NCBI RefSeq assembly: GCF_027857615.1
Contig: NZ_JAQIFT010000048.1
Span: 101,142-165,141 of the forward strand
DNA: 64,000 bases
Direction of reading: 5' to 3'
Origin: Holtiella tumoricola
GTDB lineage: Bacteria; Bacillota; Clostridia; Lachnospirales; Cellulosilyticaceae
Program-made: the position numbers and the translations under genes
In this document: in pieces, positions 17,125 through 25,118 of the stretch
Numbering within the stretch: the stretch's first letter is position 1
Layout: each line of letters begins with the position of its first letter
The notes under the pieces: model-generated
The model's input: only the letters and a program-made list of their open reading frames with translations
What the model was told of the DNA's origin: nothing
The model's database searches: none

Positions 17125-17892
17125 ATGAACTATACAGAATTTAAGACAGGTATATTAAGGCTTACCGGTGTGGATTTAAATGCTTACAAAGAAAATCAAA
17201 TGAAAAGACGTATTGATGCTAATATACGTAAGCATGGATGTAAAGAATATGAGGACTACCTAGCATTACTTAAAATGAATAGAACCCTTTATGATGAATT
17301 TTTAAGCTATATTACGATTAACGTATCAGAGTTCTTCCGTAATCCCAATCAGTGGGTCACATTAGAAACAGAGATTATTCCCATGTTGCTTAAAAAGAAG
17401 GGGAGCATTAAGATATGGAGTGCAGCATGCTCAACAGGTGATGAGCCTTATTCATTAGCTATGTTGTTATCCAAGTTTATGCCCCTTCATCAAATTAAGA
17501 TTATTGCTACAGACATAGATCAAGAAATACTTGCCAAAGCTAAAGCTGGCGAGTACATAGATAAACATTTAACCAATGTACCTAAAGATTTACGAGACCG
17601 TTTTATCATCCAAGAAGGGGATAAATACGTGATTTCTCCTGAAATCAAAAAATGTATTCAATTTCAACAGCACGATCTTTTAAAAGATCCTTATCCAGAA
17701 CGTATAGATCTTATTGTATGTCGTAATGTACTGATTTATTTTACAGAAGAGGCTAAAAATGATATTTATACAAAATTTAGTCGTTCTCTAAATAAAGAAG
17801 GTATTTTATTTGTTGGAAGTACAGAACAAATCATTGGTTCACAAAAATTTAATCTAAATCCTTATCGTATTTTCTTTTATGAAAAACAATAA
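17125..17892 (+). CDS. cheR: Chemotaxis methyltransferase CheR
   Basis: SAM-dependent O-methyltransferase that methylates glutamates of chemoreceptors. It has the N-terminal CheR helical domain (residues ~1-75), the SAM-binding motif WSAACSTGDEPYSLAMLL (about 94-111), ATDIDQEILAKAKAGEY, and DLIVCRNVLIYFTEEA. It has 255 residues. No other chemotaxis genes are in the window; it sits 20 bases downstream of ispH as the last gene of the unit. A non-chemotactic role for the methylase is possible, since the gene is isolated. Confidence 0.92.
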   Translation: MNYTEFKTGILRLTGVDLNAYKENQMKRRIDANIRKHGCKEYEDYLALLKMNRTLYDEFLSYITINVSEFFRNPNQWVTLETEIIPMLLKKKGSIKIWSAACSTGDEPYSLAMLLSKFMPLHQIKIIATDIDQEILAKAKAGEYIDKHLTNVPKDLRDRFIIQEGDKYVISPEIKKCIQFQQHDLLKDPYPERIDLIVCRNVLIYFTEEAKNDIYTKFSRSLNKEGILFVGSTEQIIGSQKFNLNPYRIFFYEKQ

Positions 17893-17909
17893 AAATAGTA
17901 TTTTAATAT

Positions 17910-17957
17910 AAAAGCCCTATCTTACTGGCATACGATCGCGAGTAAGGTAGGGCTTTT
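17910..17957. terminator. Bidirectional terminator between cheR and the convergent exonuclease gene
   Basis: 17-base arms (AAAAGCCCTATCTTACT and its complement with one G-T pair) around a 14-base loop, with A and T runs on both sides, serve both converging genes. Confidence 0.9.
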
Positions 17958-17959
17958 GG

Positions 17960-18982
17960 TTATTGGGGTGAAGCACTAGTAAGTTTAGATAGTCCCTTTA
18001 GGATTTGTCTAAGAAGGGAAGGAATATGAGGTGCAAATGTATTTGGATCATAGAGCGTATAACATACCTTGTTGCAATCTTGCCAGGAGCGTTCAGATTC
18101 TTCTAAGGTATAAGGGAGATAATAACCTTCTTGTTCTAAATAGCATTGATCTTTTGCAACCTTTTGGCGCATGGAAGCTGGAAGAAGTTTAGCTAGGGAT
18201 TTGTGCATCAGTTCACCTTCAATAAGATAATAGTCTTTAGCTGGTAAATAAGTTTTAAGAGTGAGAAGATGTGCTTCTAGTTGAATCTGAAAAATGTTTT
18301 GTTCTGTATCATAGTGGCATACTACATGCTTACACGTTAAATCAAAAGATTTTGAGTAAGTAAGTGTAGGGGAGAGGCGAAAAACTAAAGACTGTTCTTT
18401 TAGAACTGTTTCTTTTAAGTCATTGCTACTTAAGTGTTTAAGAAACTGTAAGTAGTTAAAAAGAGCTTGTAAACTTAAAAGTTCTTCTCGGTTGTGTTCT
18501 AAGATAAGTGTTTGATAGGCCTCGCTTGGTGTTTGTAAGGAGAGTTTTGCAAGTTTTGCTAGTTCTTTACCTGTACTTGTTTGTAAACGCTTAAATCCTG
18601 CTTGAGACTCTAAGGTGGTACGTTTAGCCTTAGATGGCTTAAGATCTACGAGATGACAAGCAGTTAAAAAAGAAGCATCCAAATCATAAGCTTCTAATTT
18701 AAAAGTTAGAAAAGGCCATTCAAAATGTTTACCGCCATAAGTGTAAATACGATTGAATTTGTGTAATGTTTCCATAAGTGTATAAAGAAGTTTGATTTCT
18801 TCTTCAGTGTTTTCAATGAGCCACTGTTCAAGGAGAAAATCTCCTTCATTTAATGAAGCAAGACCGATGCACATAATGTGATCATTCTGTTTTGATAAAC
18901 CTGTTGTTTCAAAATCTAAAAAGCAAGTGTCTTTAGAAATGAAAGAATCCGTCACAGGTAAAGACTTTTTTATGTAAATCAT
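17960..18982 (-). CDS. YprB-like ribonuclease H-fold exonuclease
   Basis: DEDD/RNase H-like 3'-5' exonuclease family protein related to Bacillus YprB. It has the first acidic motif CFLDFETTGLSKQND (Asp-x-Glu), then ASLNEGDFLLEQW, and a YGGKHFEWPFL segment (second acidic-motif region), with DLKPSKAKRTTLESQ and EHNREELLSL further on. About 340 residues; the C-terminal ~120 residues are not assigned. ATG 18982 lies 10 bases after AAAGGA on the minus strand; a TTG one codon earlier is possible. It is a stand-alone gene convergent with cheR. The natural substrate is unknown. Confidence 0.8.
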   Translation of the reverse strand: MIYIKKSLPVTDSFISKDTCFLDFETTGLSKQNDHIMCIGLASLNEGDFLLEQWLIENTEEEIKLLYTLMETLHKFNRIYTYGGKHFEWPFLTFKLEAYDLDASFLTACHLVDLKPSKAKRTTLESQAGFKRLQTSTGKELAKLAKLSLQTPSEAYQTLILEHNREELLSLQALFNYLQFLKHLSSNDLKETVLKEQSLVFRLSPTLTYSKSFDLTCKHVVCHYDTEQNIFQIQLEAHLLTLKTYLPAKDYYLIEGELMHKSLAKLLPASMRQKVAKDQCYLEQEGYYLPYTLEESERSWQDCNKVCYTLYDPNTFAPHIPSLLRQILKGLSKLTSASPQ

Positions 18983-19193
18983 CAAAGAATCATCCTTTCT
19001 TGTATATTTTTATTTTACAAAGACTTTATAAGGCTTTCAAGAGGTATTAAGAAAAAATATAAGGTTTACGTAAAAATGATATAGGTGAAATGAATTATCT
19101 GTAAAATGAAGAGTTTTATATTTTTGGATTCATGAAAAATAATTATATCTAACATAAATCGAATAAATATATAAAATTTATTATAAATTTGTC

Positions 19194-19229
19194 TTGAAAT
19201 TGAAATATATATTAAGTATAATTTCAAAT
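19194..19229 (+). promoter_or_regulatory. liv operon promoter with overlapping inverted repeat
   Basis: TTGAAA at 19194-19199, a 17-base spacer and a perfect TATAAT at 19217-19222 form a strong sigma-A promoter 37 bases before livJ. ATTGAAAT (19199-19206) and ATTTCAAAT (19221-19229) form an inverted repeat spanning the -10, a plausible operator. Both are seen directly; repression is inferred. Confidence 0.75.
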
Positions 19230-19258
19230 ATAAATATAAAGATTGACGGAGGGATATT

Positions 19259-20410
19259 ATGAAAACAAAAAGATTATTTGCTATGGGATTAGCAATGATG
19301 ATGAGTTCGATGAGTTTTGTAGGATGTCAACAATCAGGAGGAAATGGAGATACCATTAGAATTGGTGCAAGCTTCGACTTAACAGGTTCTTGTGCACAAT
19401 ACGGTATTGCAGCAAGTAATGGGGCAAAACTTGCTATTGAAGAGTACAATGCAGCAGGTGGTATACTAGGCAAACAAATTGATTTTATCTTAGAAGATAA
19501 TAAGGCAAATCAACAAGATGCAACCAATGCTTTCAAAAAATTAGTAGAAAATGATAAAGTCGTGGCATTCATTGGTTCTGATATTAGTAGTACAACAGAA
19601 ACCATTGCTCACTTAGCAGCAGAAAAAAACATTCCAATGATTACACCAACAGGTACCAAGGAAGGGATTACCGCAATTGGTAACAATATTTTTAGAGCAT
19701 GTTACATAGATCCAGCACAAGGTGAACTTCTTGCTAAGTTTGCAACAGAAGATCTAAGTGCAACAAAGGTTGCAATGCTTGTAAACTCAGAGTCTGATTA
19801 TTCATCAGGTATTGCAGAAGCATTCGAAGAGCTTTTTGTAGCAAATGGTGGTGAGATTGTTAGAACTGAAAAATATGGAAGTAATGATGTAGACTTTAAA
19901 CCTATCTTAACAAATATCAAAAATGCCAACCCAGAAGTTATTGTTATTCCAGATTACTATGAAACCATTGCGAATATTGCAACACAAGCAAGAGAAATTG
20001 GTATTACAGCAACACTTATTGGTGGTGATGGATGGGATGGTGTAACAGAAAAAACTGTAAACAACCCAGAAGTTGTAGAAGGCAGCTATTTTGTTAACCA
20101 CTATACGGTAGAAGATACATCTGATATCGTACAAAACTTCATTACAAGTTACAAAGGGAAATACAATGAAGAACCTAATGCTTTCGCAGCACTTGGTTAT
20201 GATGCAGCACGCATTATGCTTGAAGCGATTAAAACAGCAGGTTCAACAGAAGCGGATGCGGTGGTAGCAGCTATGCAAAATACATCTTTAGCTTGTGTAA
20301 CAGGAGATGTTACATTCGATGAAAACAGAAACCCAGTAAAATCTGTATCTGTTATTCGCATTGAAAATGGCGAAAACAAACTTTACAAAAAGTTAGATGC
20401 AGTTAAATAG
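19259..20410 (+). CDS. livJ: Branched-chain amino-acid ABC transporter substrate-binding lipoprotein
   Basis: Extracytoplasmic receptor that delivers leucine, isoleucine or valine (or a related ligand) to the LivHMGF transporter. A signal sequence ends in the lipobox FVGC (Cys23), followed by a Gly/Gln-rich linker. The periplasmic-binding fold begins IRIGASFDLTGSCAQYGIAA and has the conserved IEEYNAAGGILG, FIGSDISSTTETIA and AALGYDAARIML segments. It has 383 residues. GGAGGG precedes ATG 19259. The ligand cannot be fixed from sequence: amides and other amino acids are also bound by this family. Confidence 0.92.
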   Translation: MKTKRLFAMGLAMMMSSMSFVGCQQSGGNGDTIRIGASFDLTGSCAQYGIAASNGAKLAIEEYNAAGGILGKQIDFILEDNKANQQDATNAFKKLVENDKVVAFIGSDISSTTETIAHLAAEKNIPMITPTGTKEGITAIGNNIFRACYIDPAQGELLAKFATEDLSATKVAMLVNSESDYSSGIAEAFEELFVANGGEIVRTEKYGSNDVDFKPILTNIKNANPEVIVIPDYYETIANIATQAREIGITATLIGGDGWDGVTEKTVNNPEVVEGSYFVNHYTVEDTSDIVQNFITSYKGKYNEEPNAFAALGYDAARIMLEAIKTAGSTEADAVVAAMQNTSLACVTGDVTFDENRNPVKSVSVIRIENGENKLYKKLDAVK

Positions 20411-20425
20411 AAAGTAGATTGATGA

Positions 20426-20453
20426 GGGGTTGTTGTATAAGTGCAACAGCCCC
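20426..20453 (+). promoter_or_regulatory. Intercistronic hairpin between livJ and livH
   Basis: A 10-bp G/C-capped stem (GGGGTTGTTG with CAACAGCCCC, one G-T pair) lacks a long T run. Such hairpins after a binding-protein gene commonly protect its mRNA or attenuate the transporter genes. Confidence 0.65.
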
Positions 20454-20508
20454 ACATTTTAAAAGTTTAGCACGAGTTATGTAAAATCAAGAGGAGAGGG
20501 GACTTTGT

Positions 20509-21411
20509 ATGGACTATGGTACACTTTTTATTCAGCAAATATTAAATGGTCTACATATCGGTAGTATTTATGCGTTGATTGCATTAGGATATACGATGGT
20601 ATATGGGATTGTAAAACTTATAAACTTTGCACACGGAGACATTATGATGGTGGGGGCATATATTGCTTTTGTCATGATTGCCGTATTTGGCTTGCCGCTT
20701 CCAGTTGCTATTATTATTTCTATGGTGTCTTGTGCAGTGATTGGGATGGGGATTGAGAGGATTGCTTATAAGCCTCTTCGTAATGCACCAAGAATGTGGG
20801 CGCTTATTACAGCCATTGGTGTAAGCTTTTTCTTAGAAACGTTATTCAATATTTTATTTGGAGCAAGCTCTAAACCCTTCCCAACCATTTCTTTAGAACC
20901 TATTCAAATTGGCCAGCTACAAATTAGTAAGATTATGTTGATTTCTTTAGGTTTATCTCTTTTATTAATGGTTGCCTTAGAACTTTTCATCAAAAAGACA
21001 AAACTTGGGAAAGCCATGCGTGCAGCATCAGAAGATGCACAAGCAGCATCACTTATGGGAATCTCAGTTAATAAAACCATTTCTATTGCTTTTGCAATTG
21101 GTTCAGCTCTTGGAGCAATGGGAGGGATTCTCTTTGCCATGGCCTACCCACAAATTAAACCTCTAATGGGGGTTATGCCTGGACTTAAAGCCTTTATTGC
21201 AGCTGTACTTGGTGGTATTGGTGTCATACCAGGTGCCATGCTTGGCGGTTTCTTACTTGGGATTATTGAAAGTTTGGCAAAAGGATTTTTCTCTGTATTT
21301 TGGGCAGAAGCTTCATCTTGGGCAGATGCCATTTTATTCTTAATCTTAATTTTAGTACTCTTACTTAAACCATCAGGTATTTTAGGTAAGAATATACGAG
21401 AGAAAGTGTAG
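20509..21411 (+). CDS. livH: Branched-chain amino-acid ABC transporter permease LivH
   Basis: Inner-membrane permease of the liv transporter, about eight membrane spans. Family landmarks are LNGLHIGSIYALIALGYTMVYGIVKLIN (residues 12-39, abridged), FAHGDIMMVGAYIAF, and the LivG-coupling region RAASEDAQAASLMGISVN (about 168-185), with MGGILFAMAYPQIKP after it. It has 300 residues. GAGGAGAGG precedes ATG 20509. It is followed directly by livM. Confidence 0.94.
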   Translation: MDYGTLFIQQILNGLHIGSIYALIALGYTMVYGIVKLINFAHGDIMMVGAYIAFVMIAVFGLPLPVAIIISMVSCAVIGMGIERIAYKPLRNAPRMWALITAIGVSFFLETLFNILFGASSKPFPTISLEPIQIGQLQISKIMLISLGLSLLLMVALELFIKKTKLGKAMRAASEDAQAASLMGISVNKTISIAFAIGSALGAMGGILFAMAYPQIKPLMGVMPGLKAFIAAVLGGIGVIPGAMLGGFLLGIIESLAKGFFSVFWAEASSWADAILFLILILVLLLKPSGILGKNIREKV

Positions 21412-21420
21412 GTGAAAAAA

Positions 21421-22395
21421 ATGGAAAAACTTAAAACGAACAAAACACTTACCTTTTTAATAGGAACTATCTTGATTTATGCACTTTTGATGCTTGGTAT
21501 GAGCGTAGGCATTATTAATTACTACTATACAGGTGTACTTATTTCTATTTTAATTAATGTGATTATGGCAACTTCATTAGCACTTGTAACAGGTTACTTA
21601 GGGGAACTTGTACTCGGGCATGCAGGGTTTATGGCAATTGGTGCGTATACTTCTGCACTTATTACAATGAACTTAGATTTGCCTATGTTTATTGAGTTTC
21701 CAATAGGACTTATTGTGGGGGGAGTATTTGCTGCTTTTATAGGGGTTTTAATAGGGATTCCAGCACTTAGACTACGTGGAGATTATTTAGGTATTATTAC
21801 ACTTGGTTTTGGTGAAATCATTCGTATTGTCCTTAATAACCTTAAAATTACTAATGGAGCAAAAGGTCTTTCAGGTATTTCTAGTTATAGTAATTTTTCA
21901 ATCACATTTGTTATTACAGCTGCAATTGTAGCAACTTTATTCTTACTTATTAAATCCAGACATGGCCGTGCTATTATTGCTATTCGTGAAAATGAGATTG
22001 CAACAGATTGTATTGGGATTTCAACGTTCTATTACAAAACTTTTGCCTTTGCTATTGCCGCCTTTTTTGCAGGTATTGGTGGTGGATTGTATGCCCATTA
22101 CTTACAGGGGCTTACGCCAAGTAGCTTTGGATTCTTAAATTCGATTGAGTACTTAATTATCGTTGTACTTGGAGGAATGGGCAGTTTAAGTGGTACCATT
22201 ATTGCAGCCATTGTTTTAGGCATATTAAATGAAATGCTACGTGCTTTTTCAGAATACCGTATGCTTATTTATTCAGTAGTACTTGTTGTAATGATGATTT
22301 GTAAAGCAAAAGGAATTACTTTTAAAAGTATCTTAGGGAAAGTGGGATTAGAAGGTAAATTCAAAAAAACAGTAAGCTTAGGAAAGGAGGAATAG
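21421..22395 (+). CDS. livM: Branched-chain amino-acid ABC transporter permease LivM
   Basis: Second permease, pairing with LivH. Hydrophobic throughout, with SLALVTGYLGELVLGHAGFM and the coupling segment AIRENEIATDCIGISTFYYK, then AGIGGGLYAHYLQGLTPSSF. It has 325 residues from ATG 21421, which follows GTAGGTG; a GTG nine bases upstream overlaps the end of livH and is the alternative start. It ends one base before livG. Confidence 0.93.
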   Translation: MEKLKTNKTLTFLIGTILIYALLMLGMSVGIINYYYTGVLISILINVIMATSLALVTGYLGELVLGHAGFMAIGAYTSALITMNLDLPMFIEFPIGLIVGGVFAAFIGVLIGIPALRLRGDYLGIITLGFGEIIRIVLNNLKITNGAKGLSGISSYSNFSITFVITAAIVATLFLLIKSRHGRAIIAIRENEIATDCIGISTFYYKTFAFAIAAFFAGIGGGLYAHYLQGLTPSSFGFLNSIEYLIIVVLGGMGSLSGTIIAAIVLGILNEMLRAFSEYRMLIYSVVLVVMMICKAKGITFKSILGKVGLEGKFKKTVSLGKEE

Positions 22396-22396
22396 T

Positions 22397-23158
22397 ATGT
22401 CACTATTAGAAGTCAATAAAATGAGTGTCAACTTTGGAGGGATTAAACCTGTTTCTGAATTAGACCTACATATAGAGCAAGGGGAACTCATAGGACTTAT
22501 TGGTCCAAATGGCGCAGGCAAGACTACAGTATTCAACCTCCTTACTGGTGTTTATACACCTACAGAAGGCTCTATTACATTTGATGGTGAACGTATTGAT
22601 CGACTTAAAACCCATCAAATCGTAAAAAAAGGTATTACACGTACATTCCAAAATATCCGTCTTTTCAAACAGATGACCGTTATTGATAATGTTAAAGTAG
22701 CTTTTAATAACCGCTTAAGTTATAACACGGTAGAAGGGATTTTAAGATTACCACGTTACAAAAAGCAAGAAGAATGGTTACAGGAAGAGGCTATGAAACT
22801 GCTTAGGATTTTTGAACTAGACGGTTATGCCAATGAGCTGAGTATGAATTTACCTTATGGTAAACAACGTAAGTTAGAAATTGCAAGGGCATTAGCAGGG
22901 AAGCCAAAGCTTCTTTTGCTTGATGAACCAGCAGCGGGGATGAATCCAAATGAAACCAACGAGCTAATGCATACAATTAAAATGATTCGAGATGAATTTG
23001 GGATTGCTATTTTGCTTATTGAGCATGATATGCACCTTGTCATGTCTATTTGTGAACGTTTAGTTGTTATTGATTATGGGAATGTGATTGCACGTGGAAC
23101 ACCAGAAGAAGTACAAAATAATGAAAAAGTTATTGGAGCTTATTTAGGCCAGGCTTAA
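22397..23158 (+). CDS. livG: Branched-chain amino-acid ABC transporter ATP-binding protein LivG
   Basis: Cytoplasmic ATPase of the liv transporter. Walker A GPNGAGKTTVFNLLTG (residues ~36-51), the family-specific GITRTFQNIRLFKQMTV after it, a degenerate signature NLPYGKQRKLEIARAL, Walker B LLLLDEPAAGMNP, and the switch His in LLIEHDMHLV. It has 253 residues with the long LivG insert. A strong AGGAAAGGAGG site precedes ATG 22397. It is paired with livF 12 bases downstream. Confidence 0.95.
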   Translation: MSLLEVNKMSVNFGGIKPVSELDLHIEQGELIGLIGPNGAGKTTVFNLLTGVYTPTEGSITFDGERIDRLKTHQIVKKGITRTFQNIRLFKQMTVIDNVKVAFNNRLSYNTVEGILRLPRYKKQEEWLQEEAMKLLRIFELDGYANELSMNLPYGKQRKLEIARALAGKPKLLLLDEPAAGMNPNETNELMHTIKMIRDEFGIAILLIEHDMHLVMSICERLVVIDYGNVIARGTPEEVQNNEKVIGAYLGQA

Positions 23159-23170
23159 AAGGAGGTAACT

Positions 23171-23875
23171 ATGTTAAAAGTAGAAAATCTAAATGTACAT
23201 TATGGCAATATCCATGCCTTGAAAAATATCTCTTTTGAAGTGGCAAAAGGTGAGATTGTAACGTTGATCGGTGCTAACGGTGCAGGGAAAACCTCTACCT
23301 TGCAAGCTGTAAGTGGGATGCTTAAACCAAGTGGGGGCAAGATCACTTTAAAAGAACAGGACATTTCACATATTGAAGCACATAAGTTGGTTCCTCTTGG
23401 AATGGCACATGTACCTGAAGGCAGACGCGTATTTGCTCAAATGACAGTAGAAGAAAACTTAGAGTTAGGTGCTTATATTCTCAACAATAAAAAACAAATA
23501 AGTGAAGATATTGAAAAGATGTATGCACGTTTCCCACGTCTTAAAGAAAGACGTAAACAGTTAGCAGGGACCATGAGTGGTGGGGAACAGCAAATGCTTG
23601 CTATGGCACGTGCACTTATGTCTCGTCCAGAAATTGTTTTAATGGATGAACCTTCTATGGGACTTGCACCTATTCTTGTTCAAGAAATTTTTGATATTAT
23701 TAAGGAAATTAATACTACAGGCACAACCGTATTACTTGTTGAACAAAATGCGAATATGGCCCTTCAAATAGCGCATCGTGCTTATGTGCTAGAAACTGGG
23801 GAAGTCGTTCTTTCAGGAGTAGGTAAAGAATTGCTCAACAATGCTCAAGTTAAAAAAGCTTATTTAGGGGCATAA
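23171..23875 (+). CDS. livF: Branched-chain amino-acid ABC transporter ATP-binding protein LivF
   Basis: Second ATPase of the liv transporter. Walker A GANGAGKTSTLQAVSGM (residues ~37-53), Q-loop region VPEGRRVFAQMTVEENLELG, signature MSGGEQQMLAMARALM, Walker B IVLMDEPSMGLAP, and the LLVEQNANMAL switch region typical of LivF (Gln in place of His). It has 234 residues, the expected length. AAAAGGAGG precedes ATG 23171. It is the last gene of the operon. Confidence 0.95.
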   Translation: MLKVENLNVHYGNIHALKNISFEVAKGEIVTLIGANGAGKTSTLQAVSGMLKPSGGKITLKEQDISHIEAHKLVPLGMAHVPEGRRVFAQMTVEENLELGAYILNNKKQISEDIEKMYARFPRLKERRKQLAGTMSGGEQQMLAMARALMSRPEIVLMDEPSMGLAPILVQEIFDIIKEINTTGTTVLLVEQNANMALQIAHRAYVLETGEVVLSGVGKELLNNAQVKKAYLGA

Positions 23876-23947
23876 TGCTCAAAGTAGAAACTTTGTCTAT
23901 AACTATTATAAACACATTTAGAAGGAATGTAATAGAGATAAATAGAG

Positions 23948-23978
23948 GCTGTCACAAATTTTGTGGCAGCTTTTTTTA
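23948..23978 (+). terminator. Terminator of the liv operon
   Basis: An 11-bp-class stem (GCTGTCACAAA with TTTGTGGCAGC, one G-T pair) is followed by eight or more T, 73 bases after the livF stop. Confidence 0.88.
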
Positions 23979-24015
23979 ATTAATTTCATATACTGAATAC
24001 AGGGGAGGGATAACG

Positions 24016-25050
24016 ATGATTCGAATTCTATCAATAGATGGAGGCGGTATAAGAGGTATTATTCCTGCAACAATATTAGTAGCTTTTGAAAGTTATCTAA
24101 AAGAGTATAGTGGAAATAGTGAAACACGTGTTGCAGACTATGTAGACTTAATAGCAGGAACAAGTACAGGTGGGATTTTGACTGCACTATATACTTGCCC
24201 AGATTTAAAAAATCCAACCAAATCTAGGTTTAGTGCACAAGAGGTTTTGGATTTTTATCTTCAACATGGTCAAACTATTTTTAAGAAGAACTTTTTGCAT
24301 AGTCTCTATGCAGTATTTGGTCTTGCCAATGCAAGATATAACAATAAAGGTTACTTAGAGCTGTTAAATAGTATTTTAGGAGAGATCAAACTGAGTGAGC
24401 TTATTCGTCCTTGCCTTATTTGTTCTTATGATATTGAGAGGAGGCAGGCTGTTCTATTTAATCAATTAGACCCTTATCGCAGTGATGAAGGCGATTTCTT
24501 TGTAAAAGATGTTATACAAGCAACGAGTGCAGCACCTACGTATTTTCAGCCAGCTCTTATCCGAGATTCTAAAGGAGAGAACTATTCTTTAATAGATGGT
24601 GGTGTATTTGCCAATAATCCCACACTTTGTGCCTATGCAGAAGCTAGCAAACTTTCTAGGGATAGAGGAGATAACTATTCTATTTTTTCACTTGGAACAG
24701 GAGCCATTTTACAACCTTACCCTTATTCTGAAGCTAAAAACTGGGGAGGAGCAGGATGGGCTAGACCTTTATTTTCTATTCTCTTAGGAGGGGTAGCAGA
24801 GACAGTTGATTATCAAATAAAAGTTATGTATGAAGCAGGAGGAAATGTTAAAGATTATTTGCGTATCCAAACTTATCTAAGCAAATCAGAAAAAGAATTA
24901 GCACAGATGGATAATGTAGATGAGAAGAATATGCAAAATCTAAAAGCCATTGGAGAACAGTTGGTGAAAGAAAATGAAAAGGAATTAAGAAAGATAGCAG
25001 CTAGATGGGTTAAAGAAAGTAATAGGTCAAGATTGAGTATTCAAAGATAG
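24016..25050 (+). CDS. Patatin-like phospholipase
   Basis: Serine lipid acyl hydrolase of the patatin family using a Ser/Asp dyad. It has the oxyanion glycine-rich DGGGIRG (residues 8-14), nucleophile motif GTSTGG (Ser50), and the Asp motif in LIDGGVFANNP (Asp194). It has 344 residues; the region after about 250 is not assigned. No signal peptide, so it should act in the cytoplasm or on the inner membrane. GGGGAGGG precedes ATG 24016. It has its own terminator, and no cyclic-nucleotide synthase gene sits next to it, so it is best read as a lone housekeeping or lipid-turnover hydrolase, not a CBASS effector. Confidence 0.87.
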   Translation: MIRILSIDGGGIRGIIPATILVAFESYLKEYSGNSETRVADYVDLIAGTSTGGILTALYTCPDLKNPTKSRFSAQEVLDFYLQHGQTIFKKNFLHSLYAVFGLANARYNNKGYLELLNSILGEIKLSELIRPCLICSYDIERRQAVLFNQLDPYRSDEGDFFVKDVIQATSAAPTYFQPALIRDSKGENYSLIDGGVFANNPTLCAYAEASKLSRDRGDNYSIFSLGTGAILQPYPYSEAKNWGGAGWARPLFSILLGGVAETVDYQIKVMYEAGGNVKDYLRIQTYLSKSEKELAQMDNVDEKNMQNLKAIGEQLVKENEKELRKIAARWVKESNRSRLSIQR

Positions 25051-25055
25051 AAAAA

Positions 25056-25105
25056 GCTGTTGTTACAATCAAACCAATAGGTGAATTGTAACAACAGCCT
25101 TTTCT
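25056..25105. terminator. Terminator between patatin gene and convergent lipoprotein gene
   Basis: A 14-bp perfect stem (GCTGTTGTTACAAT and complement), preceded by A and followed by T runs, lies between two converging stop codons, so it can serve both. Confidence 0.9.
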
Positions 25106-25118
25106 TTTATTTGAATAT

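Noticed and set aside
24016..25050. Patatin phospholipase as a CBASS (CapV) antiphage effector
   Set aside because: No cyclic oligonucleotide synthase, E1/E2 or JAB gene is adjacent; the flanks are the liv operon terminator and a convergent lipoprotein gene.
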